A stretch of DNA of 64,000 bases from assembly GCA_016717595.1 (NCBI GenBank), contig JADKFE010000036.1, forward strand, positions 18,772 to 82,771, given 5' to 3'. Source of the stretch: Deltaproteobacteria bacterium. GTDB taxonomy: Bacteria; Myxococcota_A; UBA796; CAJQPC01. The notes beneath the pieces were generated by a model. The model was not told the origin of the DNA. It saw only the letters and a list, made by a program, of their open reading frames with translations, and did not search any database. Made by a program: the position numbers and the translations under genes. Below are positions 27,192 to 35,321 of this stretch, one piece after another; within the stretch, counting starts at the first letter, position 1, and every line of letters begins with the position of its first letter.

Positions 27192-29336
27192 TCAGAGCTT
27201 GAGCTCCGGGAAGTCGCCTTCGCTGATGTTGACCGTCCGCTGCGCGCGTTGCCGCCTTCGGGCACAAACCGAACGGTCTGGCGACCGGTCTGCACGTCGA
27301 CCCGAAGGGACTGGCCGGGCTTCACCCGGCCGACGTTTTTTCCGTTGAGGTAGACCACGCCGCGGCGGTCTGAAGAGATGCGCAGCACGGCGGGCGCCTG
27401 AACGGGGGTCTCCAGTGGCTGCGGGGGCGGCGGCTGTACGACGACGACAGGCGCGGGCGCCTCGGGTTTGGGCGTCGTGGTGGCCGGCTGTGTGACGGGC
27501 TTGGGGGGCTCCGTCGGAGGAGCGGCCGCGTCTACGGGCGGAGTCGGGGAGACCTCAACCGCGGGAGCCTCGACGCTTGGCGCTGGAGCTGGCGTCTCCG
27601 CGGCCTGTCTCGCCGCCTCGGCCTGCTCGGCCCGCCGCGCCTCAATGAGCGTCTTCACCCGCGGCGCGACCCAGAACGTGAGGGCTCCGATCACGATGAG
27701 CGCCAACACGGCGAGCACGACGCGCTCACGGCGCTCTTTGGAGGCGAGCCTACGCTGGTGATCGCCGATGGTGTCCATCGGCAGCGTGCTCGCGGGCGCA
27801 GGCGGCGGCAGCGCGTTTCTGAGGTTGGCCAGGGTGTCGGGCCCGCCGCGAGGCTCGGGGGCGTTGTACGGCTGGGCCGGGCTGGACGGCGCCCGGGACT
27901 GCATGCGACCGAGCAGGCCGCCGCGGGGCGCGCTCTGGGCTTGGGCGCCGAGACCCGGCTGGATACGCGGCGGCGCGACCTCTTCAGTCTCGTTCGGAAG
28001 CTCTTCAGTCTCGTCCTCCATCGGCGCGGCGAGGAAGCTGCCGCCAAACGGCATCGACTTGCCCATGAACAGCGGCGGCGGCGGCGCGGTGGGACGAGGC
28101 TCGGGGGTGGGGCGAAGGGTCGGCGGCTCGTCCTCGACAGGCCAAGAGTCTTCGTCTTCGCCCTCCACGGTCACGGGGATCGCCCGGGCGGACAGCGCGC
28201 CGCGGCCCCCCTCAGCGGGCTCAAGACGGAGACGGAGGGGGGACGTGGTGCCGCGTGGGGGCGCGATCTCTGGGGAGACGGCGGAGGCGACGCCGCCGCT
28301 GGCGCCACCGCCGCGGGGGAGGCTGAGCCGCGGGGCGTCCATGGGCGCCGCGCTGCTCGGCGCCGCGCTCAACGACGGGGCCGCAGGGCGTGGCGCCGCG
28401 GGGCGAGGCGCGGCAGGACGGGGCGCGGCTTGGGCGGCGGCGGGCGCGTCCCCGGCGGGCGGGAGGCCTCCGGCGCGGGAGGCCGGGGGCAGGCCGACGG
28501 CGGCGCGTCCGCTCAAGGCGCGGGCGATCGCGGGAGCGCCTGGAGGAGAGCTTGAGGCGGCGGGCGCGCCTGGGGGGGAGCTTGGGGCGCCGGCGGGGCG
28601 GGCAGCGGCCACGCGCGGCGCTGGCGGCGGGTTTGTGCGCTCGTTGGCGGGCGGGGCGGCGGCGCGGGGCGGCGGGTTGGTGCGCTCGTTGGCGGGCGGG
28701 GCGGCGGCGCGAGGCGGCGGGTTTGTGCGCTCGTTGGCGGGCGGCGCGGCGACTCGCGGCGGGTTCGTGCGCTCGTTGGCGGGCGGCGCGGCGGCGCGAG
28801 GCGGCGGGTTCGTGCGCTCGTTGGCGGGCGGCGCGGCGGCGGCGCGGCGGCGGGCTCGTGCGCTCGTTCGCGGGCGGAGCGGCGACGCGAGGCGGCGGGT
28901 TGGTGCGCTCGTTGGCAGGCGGCGCGGCGACGCGAGGCGGCGGGTTCGTGCGCTCGTTGGCGGGCGGCGCGGCGACGCGAGGCGGCGGGTTTGTGCGCTC
29001 GTTGGCGGGCGGCGCGGCGGCCCGGGGCGCGGGCGTCACCCGCGGGGGGAGGCCGCCTGACGGCGCCGCTGGGACGGCGGGGGCGATGGGCGGGGTGACC
29101 GCAGGCCGCGCGCTGACGACAGGGCGCCCCGCGGCGTCTTTGGGCGGTGTCGGAGGGCTCGCCGAGACGCGGACAGGCGCCGAGGATGGCGTCGTGGACG
29201 CAGCACCCCGCGACGGACCTTCAGGCGTCACCGGGGACGGCGGAACCGGCCCCAAGCTAGCGAACACATCATCCGGCCCATCAAAGAGGCTGTTTTTCTT
29301 CTTTTTGGGCTTGTTCTGACCATCGTTATCGGGCAT
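27192..29336 (-). CDS. Repeat-rich bitopic membrane protein with C-terminal PEGA domain (two frameshifts)
   Basis: The start is ATG 29336 after GGGAGGG. The order is a Lys-rich N-terminus (K-P-K-K-K-K-N-S-L-F-D), a Pro/Ala region, nine 14-15-residue repeats of the type A-P-P-A-N-E-R-T-N-P-P-P-R-V-A, more low-complexity sequence, one membrane helix (VVLAVLALIVIGALTFWVAP, about 27660-27730), a Pro/Ala stalk and a PEGA domain (RISSDRRGVVYLNGKNVGRV). The frame breaks in the repeats near 28830-28860 (28 instead of 27 bases between units) and near 27241-27250. After the second break the other frame gives a natural end, Q-R-T-V-N-I-S-E-G-D-F-P-E-L-K-L-stop. PEGA domains occur at cell surfaces; the large N-terminal part would be cytoplasmic. 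Function unknown. Confidence 0.65.
28626..29025. repeat. Nine tandem 42-45-base coding repeats
   Basis: The plus-strand core GTGCGCTCGTTGGCGGGCGG recurs at intervals of about 42-46 bases, nine times. On the minus strand it encodes A-N-E-R-T with Pro/Arg/Ala spacers in the PEGA-domain protein. One copy reads TTCGC in place of TTGGC. Units differ by silent G/C changes. The region is prone to slippage and contains one frameshift. Confidence 0.85.
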
Positions 29337-29487
29337 CTGCCCTCCCGCTTCCCTGCTGCAGCGTCCCCATCGCTCCATTCATGGTGCCCGATCTCTGCAT
29401 CACGCGCAAGGATTCGCGCACGATCCTTACGGCTTTGTCGTTGAATGGGCTGGGCGAGACCAAGCGCGGGGCTCCGAGTGGATTCAC

Positions 29488-30000
29488 TCACCGCTGCCAG
29501 AGCAGCGCGAGCGCGCGGGGAAAAGCGTCACCGCTCGCGATCTTAAGCACATCCTCCCCGTGTCGGGAGGCGATCGTCACGTTCACGCCCGAGGGCGTGG
29601 TGAACGTGCGAAGGTAACCCTCTTGAACCAAGGCGTGCAGCACGGCGCGCGCGACGGCCTGGGCGTCCGCGTCGAGGCCGCGGAAGATGTTGTCGAGGCG
29701 GGCGCTCGTGGGATCGAGCAGGCCGTGCTCGATGAGCTGAACGCACAGGCCGCGGGCGATGCCACGCGCGGCGATGGGGTCGCTTCGTCGCACGGCCTCG
29801 CCTTGGGAGTCGGGCTCCCACCAACGCTCTAAACCGCCCAAGGTGCGCACACGCTCGACCTCTTCTGCGTTGAGGTGGAGGTCCGGCGGGAAGGCGCCTA
29901 ACGCGACGAGCACGCGGATCAGATCGAAAGGATGTACGCCAAGGGCCAGGGACGCCTCGCTGAGCGTCCTCCGGTCGTCGAGGCCGGGAAGGGGCATCAT
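29488..30000 (-). CDS. Conserved-looking small protein of unknown function
   Basis: A 170-residue soluble protein I do not recognise. The N-terminal part (RTLSEASLALGVHPFDLIRV) looks like a helix-turn-helix or coiled-coil adaptor. A helical middle follows (DAQAVARAVLHALVQEGYLR), then a short C-terminal beta segment. There is no signal peptide or membrane helix. The ATG overlaps the stop of the upstream coiled-coil gene (ATGA at 29997-30000), so the two are coupled. Bases 29337-29487 carry only an imperfect hairpin (AAGGAT...ATCCTT, 29408-29428) that might terminate this unit. Confidence 0.6.
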   Translation of the reverse strand: MMPLPGLDDRRTLSEASLALGVHPFDLIRVLVALGAFPPDLHLNAEEVERVRTLGGLERWWEPDSQGEAVRRSDPIAARGIARGLCVQLIEHGLLDPTSARLDNIFRGLDADAQAVARAVLHALVQEGYLRTFTTPSGVNVTIASRHGEDVLKIASGDAFPRALALLWQR

Positions 30001-31070
30001 GCCTCCGTGTCGGGATCGGCGATCAAGAAGTCGGGGAGCCGGTCATCGCGGACGTTCTCTGACGCGATCATGCGCAGAGCCTCGTCCTCGGTGTCTTCAT
30101 CTACAGAGCTGTCGTCTTCGTCATCTTCGGGGGGGCTGAGCACCGCGGCGGGCAGCCACAGGACAAAGAGCTCCACCTGGGCGGCGGCGAGGTCACGCGC
30201 CTGCTCCTTCGCCCGCTGCAGGGCGGCGGTGGCGATCTCTTTGACGTCGCCTTTGACGGGGCGATCCCGCAGCCAGATCTGGAACGCCAAAAAACGCCCG
30301 TAGGGCCGCGCCTGGATGGGGGCGTCGGCCGCTCCGAGGCGCGCGGCGATCTCCGCGGCGGCGGCCATCACCCGGTACGCCACAGACGCGCAGAGATCCT
30401 GGGGCTGCTGATCCCAAGCGGTCTGAAGATCCGCGCTCACCGGGGTGAGGAGCACGAGGGCCTGGGGTGGGCCCACGCTGGGCTCCACGGACGCGATGAG
30501 CGCCACGGGGGCGTGCGGCGCGGTGAGCGCGACGGTGTCTCCACGAAGCTCACGCAGCACGGGCTCTACGGTGCGGCGGACGTTGTCGTGGTGGGCGAGG
30601 ATGGCCTTACGATACCCAGGCGGTAAGCTCTTGAGCGTGACCTCGACCTCGGCGAAGGACGCGAACTCGCGCAGGTGACCTTGCAGCTCGTCATCACGAA
30701 GCAGCACCTCGGCGCGCTGTTTTGCGGCGGCGCGTAAGGAGGCGATGGCGCCCGATCGGGCGACGAGCAGGGCCTGGTCGTGGGAGAGGGCGCTGAGCAA
30801 GGCCTGGTGAGAGCGGAGCAGCTCTTCGTCGTCGAGCTGGCCGAGCTTCGCCTCGGTCTGGGCGCGGCGCTCCTCGACCAACACGAGACGGCGCTTGAGA
30901 TCGCCGATCGAGGCGTTGAGCCGCGCCTCTTCGGCGCGCAGCTCGTTTATCGCGGCGTTGGCCTCTTGTTCGGCCCGCTCACGCCACGCGGCGATGCCGG
31001 TCAGGGCGTCGAGCAGGGCAGGGGACTCCATCTCGGGAGCGAGTCCATCGCGGGTCGAGTCGTCACTCAT
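29997..31070 (-). CDS. Coiled-coil protein of unknown function
   Basis: A protein of about 357 residues from ATG 31070 (GGAGAG upstream). Residues 20-110 form a heptad-like coiled coil rich in Glu/Ala/Arg/Leu (ERAEQEANAAINELRAEEA, then RLVLVEERRAQTEAKLGQL). A mixed domain follows (LPPGYRKAILAHHDNVRRTV, then PVALIASVEPSVGP), and the C-terminal part is strongly acidic (PPEDDEDDSSVDEDTEDEA). There is no signal sequence. Its start lies inside the end of the thermonuclease gene (8-base overlap) and its stop overlaps the next gene, so it belongs to the 31.7-29.5 kb minus-strand operon. I cannot assign a family. Confidence 0.65.
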   Translation of the reverse strand: MSDDSTRDGLAPEMESPALLDALTGIAAWRERAEQEANAAINELRAEEARLNASIGDLKRRLVLVEERRAQTEAKLGQLDDEELLRSHQALLSALSHDQALLVARSGAIASLRAAAKQRAEVLLRDDELQGHLREFASFAEVEVTLKSLPPGYRKAILAHHDNVRRTVEPVLRELRGDTVALTAPHAPVALIASVEPSVGPPQALVLLTPVSADLQTAWDQQPQDLCASVAYRVMAAAAEIAARLGAADAPIQARPYGRFLAFQIWLRDRPVKGDVKEIATAALQRAKEQARDLAAAQVELFVLWLPAAVLSPPEDDEDDSSVDEDTEDEALRMIASENVRDDRLPDFLIADPDTEA

Positions 31071-31668
31071 CGCTGCACTCTCCGAGGGTCGTCGGGGACT
31101 CACAGGCGCCCCACAGCCCTGCGCTCTGCGCCTGGGCCTCGGCCTCCAGGCTCTTAAACCAGTCGAAGTAGAGGATGTTGTCGGTGAGGCCCGGTATGTC
31201 ACAGACCAACGCGTAGCCCAGACGGATCATCTCCTCGTTGATGAAGACGGGATCTGAGGCGGTGTCGTCTACGTCGTAGAGGATCGACGCGTAGGCCAAG
31301 GTGCGGCCGTAGCTGTCGGTGCAGGTGGCGTCGAACTCAAGGCGCAGGGCCTCGGCGTCACGCAGCAAAAACTCCAGGTAAGCCTTGGCTTCTTCGGCGT
31401 AACACTCCGACGTGGTCGTCTCGGGGGTGTCGAGGCCCAGCAGGCGCACGCGGTCGGCGTCGTCGGAGCAGTCGCCGACGTCGATGGTGTCGCCGTCGAT
31501 CACGCAGAAGGTGCGCACGTCTACCGTCGGCGCGCAGCGGCCCGCGACCACGCCGGAGTCGCCGCCGAACACGGTGACCTCACCGGGGCGGGGACAAGCG
31601 ACGAGGAGCAGGACGAGGAGCGAGAGCATGACGGCCCGGGTGAGCGGCGAGCGGGAGGCGGAGGCCAA
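31063..31668 (-). CDS. Thermonuclease-family (SNase-like) lipoprotein
   Basis: A 201-residue exported nuclease homologue. The lipobox is L-L-L-V-A-C (Cys at about 25). The staphylococcal-nuclease domain shows V-I-D-G-D-T-I-D-V-G, VRLLGLDTPET, EAKAYLEFLL, DSYGRTLAYASI and E-E-M-I-R-L-G-Y-A. The motifs supply the Asp, Arg and Glu residues used for calcium-dependent phosphodiester cleavage. Several extra Cys residues suggest disulfides outside the cytoplasm. It probably degrades extracellular nucleic acid for nutrients or DNA clearance. It is the first gene of a four-gene minus-strand run. Confidence 0.85.
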   Translation of the reverse strand: MASASRSPLTRAVMLSLLVLLLVACPRPGEVTVFGGDSGVVAGRCAPTVDVRTFCVIDGDTIDVGDCSDDADRVRLLGLDTPETTTSECYAEEAKAYLEFLLRDAEALRLEFDATCTDSYGRTLAYASILYDVDDTASDPVFINEEMIRLGYALVCDIPGLTDNILYFDWFKSLEAEAQAQSAGLWGACESPTTLGECSDE

Positions 31669-31766
31669 CGCCAGTGTAGTCTATCTGCGAGGCGGGCTCG
31701 CCGGGAGCCCCGCCGCCGCCGCCCGTCCAGGGTGTAAGATCGACGACGCAGACGCGGAGCCCGTGC

Positions 31767-33227
31767 GTGCCTCTCCCCGATCCCGGGCCTGACCCCCTCA
31801 CCAACAGCGACGCCTGGGTCATCGAGGCCGAGGGGCTGTCGAAACGGTTTGAGATCTACCTCAACGATCGCAGCCGCTTCTTCGAGTTTTTTGGCCGCCG
31901 ACGCCACCATGAGGAGCACTGGGCGCTGCGGGATCTCTCGTTTAAGGTGCGCAGAGGCCGCTCTTTTGGGGTGATCGGCGCGAACGGCGCGGGCAAGTCT
32001 ACGCTGTTGAAGCTCATCGCCGGGATCTCCGAGCCCACCCGAGGCCGCCTGGAGGTGAAGGCGCCGCTCTCGACGCTCCTGGATCTTGGCCTGGGCTTTC
32101 ATTCGAACTTCACCGGGCGCGAGAACATCTTCCTCAACTGCACCCTGCTGGGCATGGATCGGGACGAGATCGAGGCGAGGCTCCCGGCGATCATCGGCTT
32201 CGCAGAGCTTGGGGAGTTCCTCGATTACCCGGTGAGAACCTACTCTTCAGGCATGGCCCTACGCCTGGGCTTCGCCATCGCCGCCCACATGGACAGCGAG
32301 ATCTTCCTGGTGGATGAGGTGCTGGCCGTGGGCGACCAGTACTTCCAGCGCAAGTGTGTGCGGAAGATCGAGGAGTTCCTGGAGCTTGGGCGGACGATCG
32401 TGCTCGTCTCCCACGATCTCCACGCGATCCGCTCGTTGTGTGACGACGCCTTGTGGCTTGATCAGGGGCAGGTGCGCGCCATGGGCCCCGCCCGGGAGGT
32501 GGTGGAGCAGTACCTCGACCTCGATCGCCAGCGCGCCGCGAGCCGTGGGCACAAGAGCGCCTGGCCCGTGCCCAGCGCCCCCGAGGTGACGATCCCCTCG
32601 CCGAGCGCCGCGCCGCGTTTTTTGACCACGGCGGACGACCCCGAGCTGCGCCGGGCGATCATGGCGGCCTGCGCGATGCCCGACGCCGCCGCGCGCTGGG
32701 CGGAGCACACGCCGACGCAGAGCTTTGAGACCTACGACGGCGAGCGCCCGGTGATCATCGGCTCGGGAGAGGTGCGGGTGCTCGACACGCAGCTCCTCGA
32801 TCGTCACGGCCAGCCGCGCCAGCGGTTTCGCACCGGCGAGAGCCTCGTCGTGGCCGTGACCTTCCGCACCACCACCCCCGTCGAGCGCCCGATCTTAGGC
32901 GTCGCCTTACACCGCAACGACGACGTCTATGTCTTCGGGCCCAACACCCGCTTCGACGGCGTGCTCGACGGCACCTACCACGGCATCTACACCTACTTTT
33001 TGCATTACCCGCGCCTGCCGCTGCTCTCCGGGCGGTACCTCGTGAGCGTGGCGGTCTTCGACAAGTCCCACCTCAAGCCGCACGTCTGGCACAACCGGCT
33101 CTATGAGTTTGAGGTGGCTCAAGACGTCGAAGATCATGGGCTCGTGCGGCTAGAGCACGCCTGGGGGCTCATCACACACGTCGAAGGGGACGGCGCCCGG
33201 GTAGAGCTCACCGACCGCACACGCTGA
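31767..33227 (+). CDS. ABC transporter ATPase with Wzt-type C-terminal carbohydrate-binding domain
   Basis: A 486-residue ATPase of O-antigen/teichoic-acid export systems. The nucleotide-binding domain has Walker A GANGAGKS (about 71-78), the Q-loop region, signature YSSGMALRLGFA (about 159) and Walker B IFLVDEVLAVGD. After residue about 280 comes a Wzt C-terminal immunoglobulin-like domain (SGEVRVLDTQLLDRHGQPRQ, then HRNDDVYVFGPNTRFDG) that recognises the non-reducing end of the polysaccharide. The permease (Wzm) is not in the window. It starts at GTG 31767. It is followed at once by a glycosyltransferase, which fits surface glycan assembly. Confidence 0.9.
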   Translation: MPLPDPGPDPLTNSDAWVIEAEGLSKRFEIYLNDRSRFFEFFGRRRHHEEHWALRDLSFKVRRGRSFGVIGANGAGKSTLLKLIAGISEPTRGRLEVKAPLSTLLDLGLGFHSNFTGRENIFLNCTLLGMDRDEIEARLPAIIGFAELGEFLDYPVRTYSSGMALRLGFAIAAHMDSEIFLVDEVLAVGDQYFQRKCVRKIEEFLELGRTIVLVSHDLHAIRSLCDDALWLDQGQVRAMGPAREVVEQYLDLDRQRAASRGHKSAWPVPSAPEVTIPSPSAAPRFLTTADDPELRRAIMAACAMPDAAARWAEHTPTQSFETYDGERPVIIGSGEVRVLDTQLLDRHGQPRQRFRTGESLVVAVTFRTTTPVERPILGVALHRNDDVYVFGPNTRFDGVLDGTYHGIYTYFLHYPRLPLLSGRYLVSVAVFDKSHLKPHVWHNRLYEFEVAQDVEDHGLVRLEHAWGLITHVEGDGARVELTDRTR

Positions 33228-33276
33228 GAGGCCGGGTGGGTGGCGGCACCCCCGGTCGGTGTGGTATCCGACGCTC

Positions 33277-34643
33277 ATGGCGCGTGTGTTGCTCATCGGC
33301 GCGGGGCCTCTCCCTCAGCATGACCCTGGCCGACTTGGCTTCCCCGAGCTGCGCACGGCCCAGCTCCTCAAGGCGATGTTACGCGCCGGTCACAGCGTGC
33401 AGGTCGTGCTCTTGGGCGAGGAGGACCGGCCGCCGGAGACCGAGGCCATCGAGGGCAGCTCGGCGAGCTGCGTCGTCGAGGGGGTGGAGATCAACGCGCC
33501 GGGCTGGCTCGCGCGGGTGCAGGCGGCGCGGGAGGCGTGGCGACCGGACGTAGTCGTCTCGGCGGGGCCTTATGAGCCCGCGCGGGCGGCGGCGCTGACC
33601 ATCGGTGAGGAGCCGCTTTGGCTCGACGTGCCTGGAGACCCCTTCGCCGAGGCCCAGGCCAAACGCGCCCGGGGTGAAGACGCCGAGGCCACGGCGACGA
33701 TGCGCCTCGCGTACGCCGCCGGGTACGCCCGCGCCGACGCCTTCGGGGTGATCTCCCACGCGCAGAGGTTCGCGCTGTTGGGGCAGCTCGGCCTGCTCGG
33801 CCGCCTCGCCTCGACGCCAGAGCGCAGCCCCGAGGTGCAGGTGGTGCCCGCGGCGATGGACTTCGGCGGCCTGCCCCGAGGCACGCCCCGGCGCTGGGAG
33901 GCCGAGGGGGCGCTCACCTTGGCCGTGAGCGGCGGGTTCAACACCTGGTTTGACGGGGAGACGCTGCTCGCTGGGGTGCTGTTGGCCATGGAGGAGCTGC
34001 CCGAGCTGCGGCTGATCACCACAGGCGGGCCGATCCCCGGCCACCACGAGGCCACCTGGGACACCTTCGCCGCCGGGGCCTTGGCCAGCCCCTACGCCGA
34101 CCGGTTTGAGCTGAGCGGCTGGGTTCCTCACAGCGAGCTGCCGAGGCGGCTGAGCGGCGCGCAGGTGGGGGTGTGCCTCGACCGACCGGGGCTTGAGCCC
34201 GAGCTGGGCACCCGCACGCGGCTGCTGTTTTATGCTTGGCTGGGCATGCCGATCCTCGCCACGGCGCGCTGCGAGCTGGCCCGGGAGCTGGCGGGGGTGC
34301 GGCTCCTCCAGACCGTCGAGCCCGGCTCGCCGGAGTCTCTCGCCGCTGGGATTGAGCACCTGTGGCGTGAAGGCGAGGAGGGCGCCGCGTCGGGCCGCCT
34401 CCAGGGTTACCTCGGCGCGCGGGCGACCGTAGAGCAGACCGCCGCGCCGCTCTGCGCTGGCTGCGGGCGCCGCGCCGCGCCGAGCCCTGCGAAGACCCCG
34501 GCGTCGTCATGGCCCAGCGCCTCGCCCGGGCTGAAGATGAGCTGGCGGCGGTGGTGCGGTCTCCGACCTGGCGCCTGTTGAGCTCCGCCGATCGCCTCAC
34601 CCGGGGGCTCCCGCGACAGCTCTGGGGCCGCTTCAAGGGTTGA
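33277..34643 (+). CDS. Glycosyltransferase (GT-B-like; frameshift near the 3' end)
   Basis: It probably transfers a sugar to a surface glycan. From ATG 33277 it begins MARVLLIGAGPLPQHDPGR with a GT-B N-terminal fold. The C-terminal lobe has L-T-L-A-V-S-G-G-F-N-T-W and LSGWVPHSELPRRLSGAQVG, typical of donor-binding lobes. The main frame continues to 34581 with implausible sequence. Between about 34400 and 34440 the frame changes, and the alternative ending (AEDELAAVVRSPTWRLL...RQLWGRFKG-stop, 34643) is the usual GT tail. The missing-base explanation is inferred. It follows the Wzt-like gene by 49 bases. Confidence 0.75.
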
Positions 34644-34712
34644 GGTCGGCGTCTGCGCGTGTTTTTGGTCGTGCTGCGCGCCCGCAGCGCCTCACAAACA
34701 CGACGAGCGCCT

Positions 34713-34746
34713 TGCATGATCATGCAGAACGGTGCATAAGTATGCG
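34713..34746. promoter_or_regulatory. Tandem palindromes resembling ARG boxes
   Basis: TGCATGATCATGCA (34713-34726, perfect) and TGCATAAGTATGCG (34733-34746, one mismatch pair) have centres 20 bases apart. This is close to the 21-base centre spacing of paired ArgR operators, whose half-sites resemble TGAAT/TGCAT. They stand 27 bases before an ArgA-like acetyltransferase start. The region is unusually AT-rich for this genome. ArgR binding is inferred. Confidence 0.55.
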
Positions 34747-34772
34747 TCCAATCCTGCCGCGAGACCCCTCGG

Positions 34773-35243
34773 ATGCTCCTCCTTCGTAAGCCCACTGTCC
34801 GTGACGTCCCCCGCATGATCGAGCTGATGGCGCCGGGTGTGCGCAACGAGGCGCTGCTCCCCCGCAGCGCCCGCGCCGTCGTCGAGCGCCTCCGTGACTA
34901 CGTCGTCGTCGAGTCCCGCGGTGAGGTGGTCGGCCTCGCCTCGGTGAGCCTGCTGAGCGAAGATCTGGCGGAGGTCGGCGCGGTCGTGTGGCAAGACGCG
35001 GCCCAGCTTGGCCTGCTCCTCGACGCCGCCTTGGACGAGGCCCGGGCCTTGGGCGTGTCGCGGGCCTTCGTCATGGCCCCGGACGCCGCGCCGTATGAGG
35101 CGCTCGGCTTCACGCGCCAGCCCATCGTGAGCCTGCCCGAGAAACGAGATCACCAGTGTCTTCGCTGCGCGCGCCTCCCGCGCTGCCGTCAGCTCGCTTT
35201 GGTGAAGGAGCTTGAGGCGGTCGTGCGCGCCCAGGCCGCGTGA
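34773..35243 (+). CDS. GNAT N-acetyltransferase, ArgA-like (N-acetylglutamate synthase type)
   Basis: A 156-residue single GNAT domain. The start LLLRKPTVRDVPRMIELM, the L-L-P-R-S-A-R-A-V-V-E-R-L-R-D-Y stretch and GEVVGLASVSLLSEDLAEVGAV strand match the acetyltransferase domain of N-acetylglutamate synthase (E-D-L-A-E-V). The acyl-CoA loop, normally Q-G-x-G-x-G/A, reads A-Q-L-G-L-L-L-D-A-A, which is weaker. A C-terminal extension has C-L-R-C-A-R-L-P-R-C, a possible metal site. Short stand-alone enzymes of this kind make acetylglutamate for arginine in several bacteria. The tandem palindromes upstream support an arginine role. The start is ATG 34773; the ribosome site is weak. Confidence 0.75.
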   Translation: MLLLRKPTVRDVPRMIELMAPGVRNEALLPRSARAVVERLRDYVVVESRGEVVGLASVSLLSEDLAEVGAVVWQDAAQLGLLLDAALDEARALGVSRAFVMAPDAAPYEALGFTRQPIVSLPEKRDHQCLRCARLPRCRQLALVKELEAVVRAQAA

Positions 35244-35280
35244 GCCCAGCCCGTCGGACAAAGCGGCTTTCCGGCGGCCC

Positions 35281-35312
35281 TGGCGCCTCATTCCTTGGGT
35301 GAATGGGCGCCA
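35281..35312. terminator. Hairpin between acetyltransferase and kinase genes
   Basis: TGGCGC/GCGCCA plus CATTC/GAATG form an 11-pair stem with a small asymmetric bulge and a 7-base loop. It follows the acetyltransferase stop by 38 bases and overlaps the earliest possible kinase start (TTG 35295), which argues for a later start. There is no T tract, so terminator or 5'-leader hairpin are both possible. Confidence 0.35.
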
Positions 35313-35321
35313 CGGGTTAAG

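Noticed and set aside
28626..29025. Regular GC-rich repeats considered as a CRISPR array
   Set aside because: The repeats are in-frame protein-coding units of 42-45 bases with no unique spacers and no cas genes nearby.
29408..29428. AAGGAT/ATCCTT imperfect hairpin
   Set aside because: Short stem with a bulge and no T tract; kept only as a remark on the neighbouring gene.
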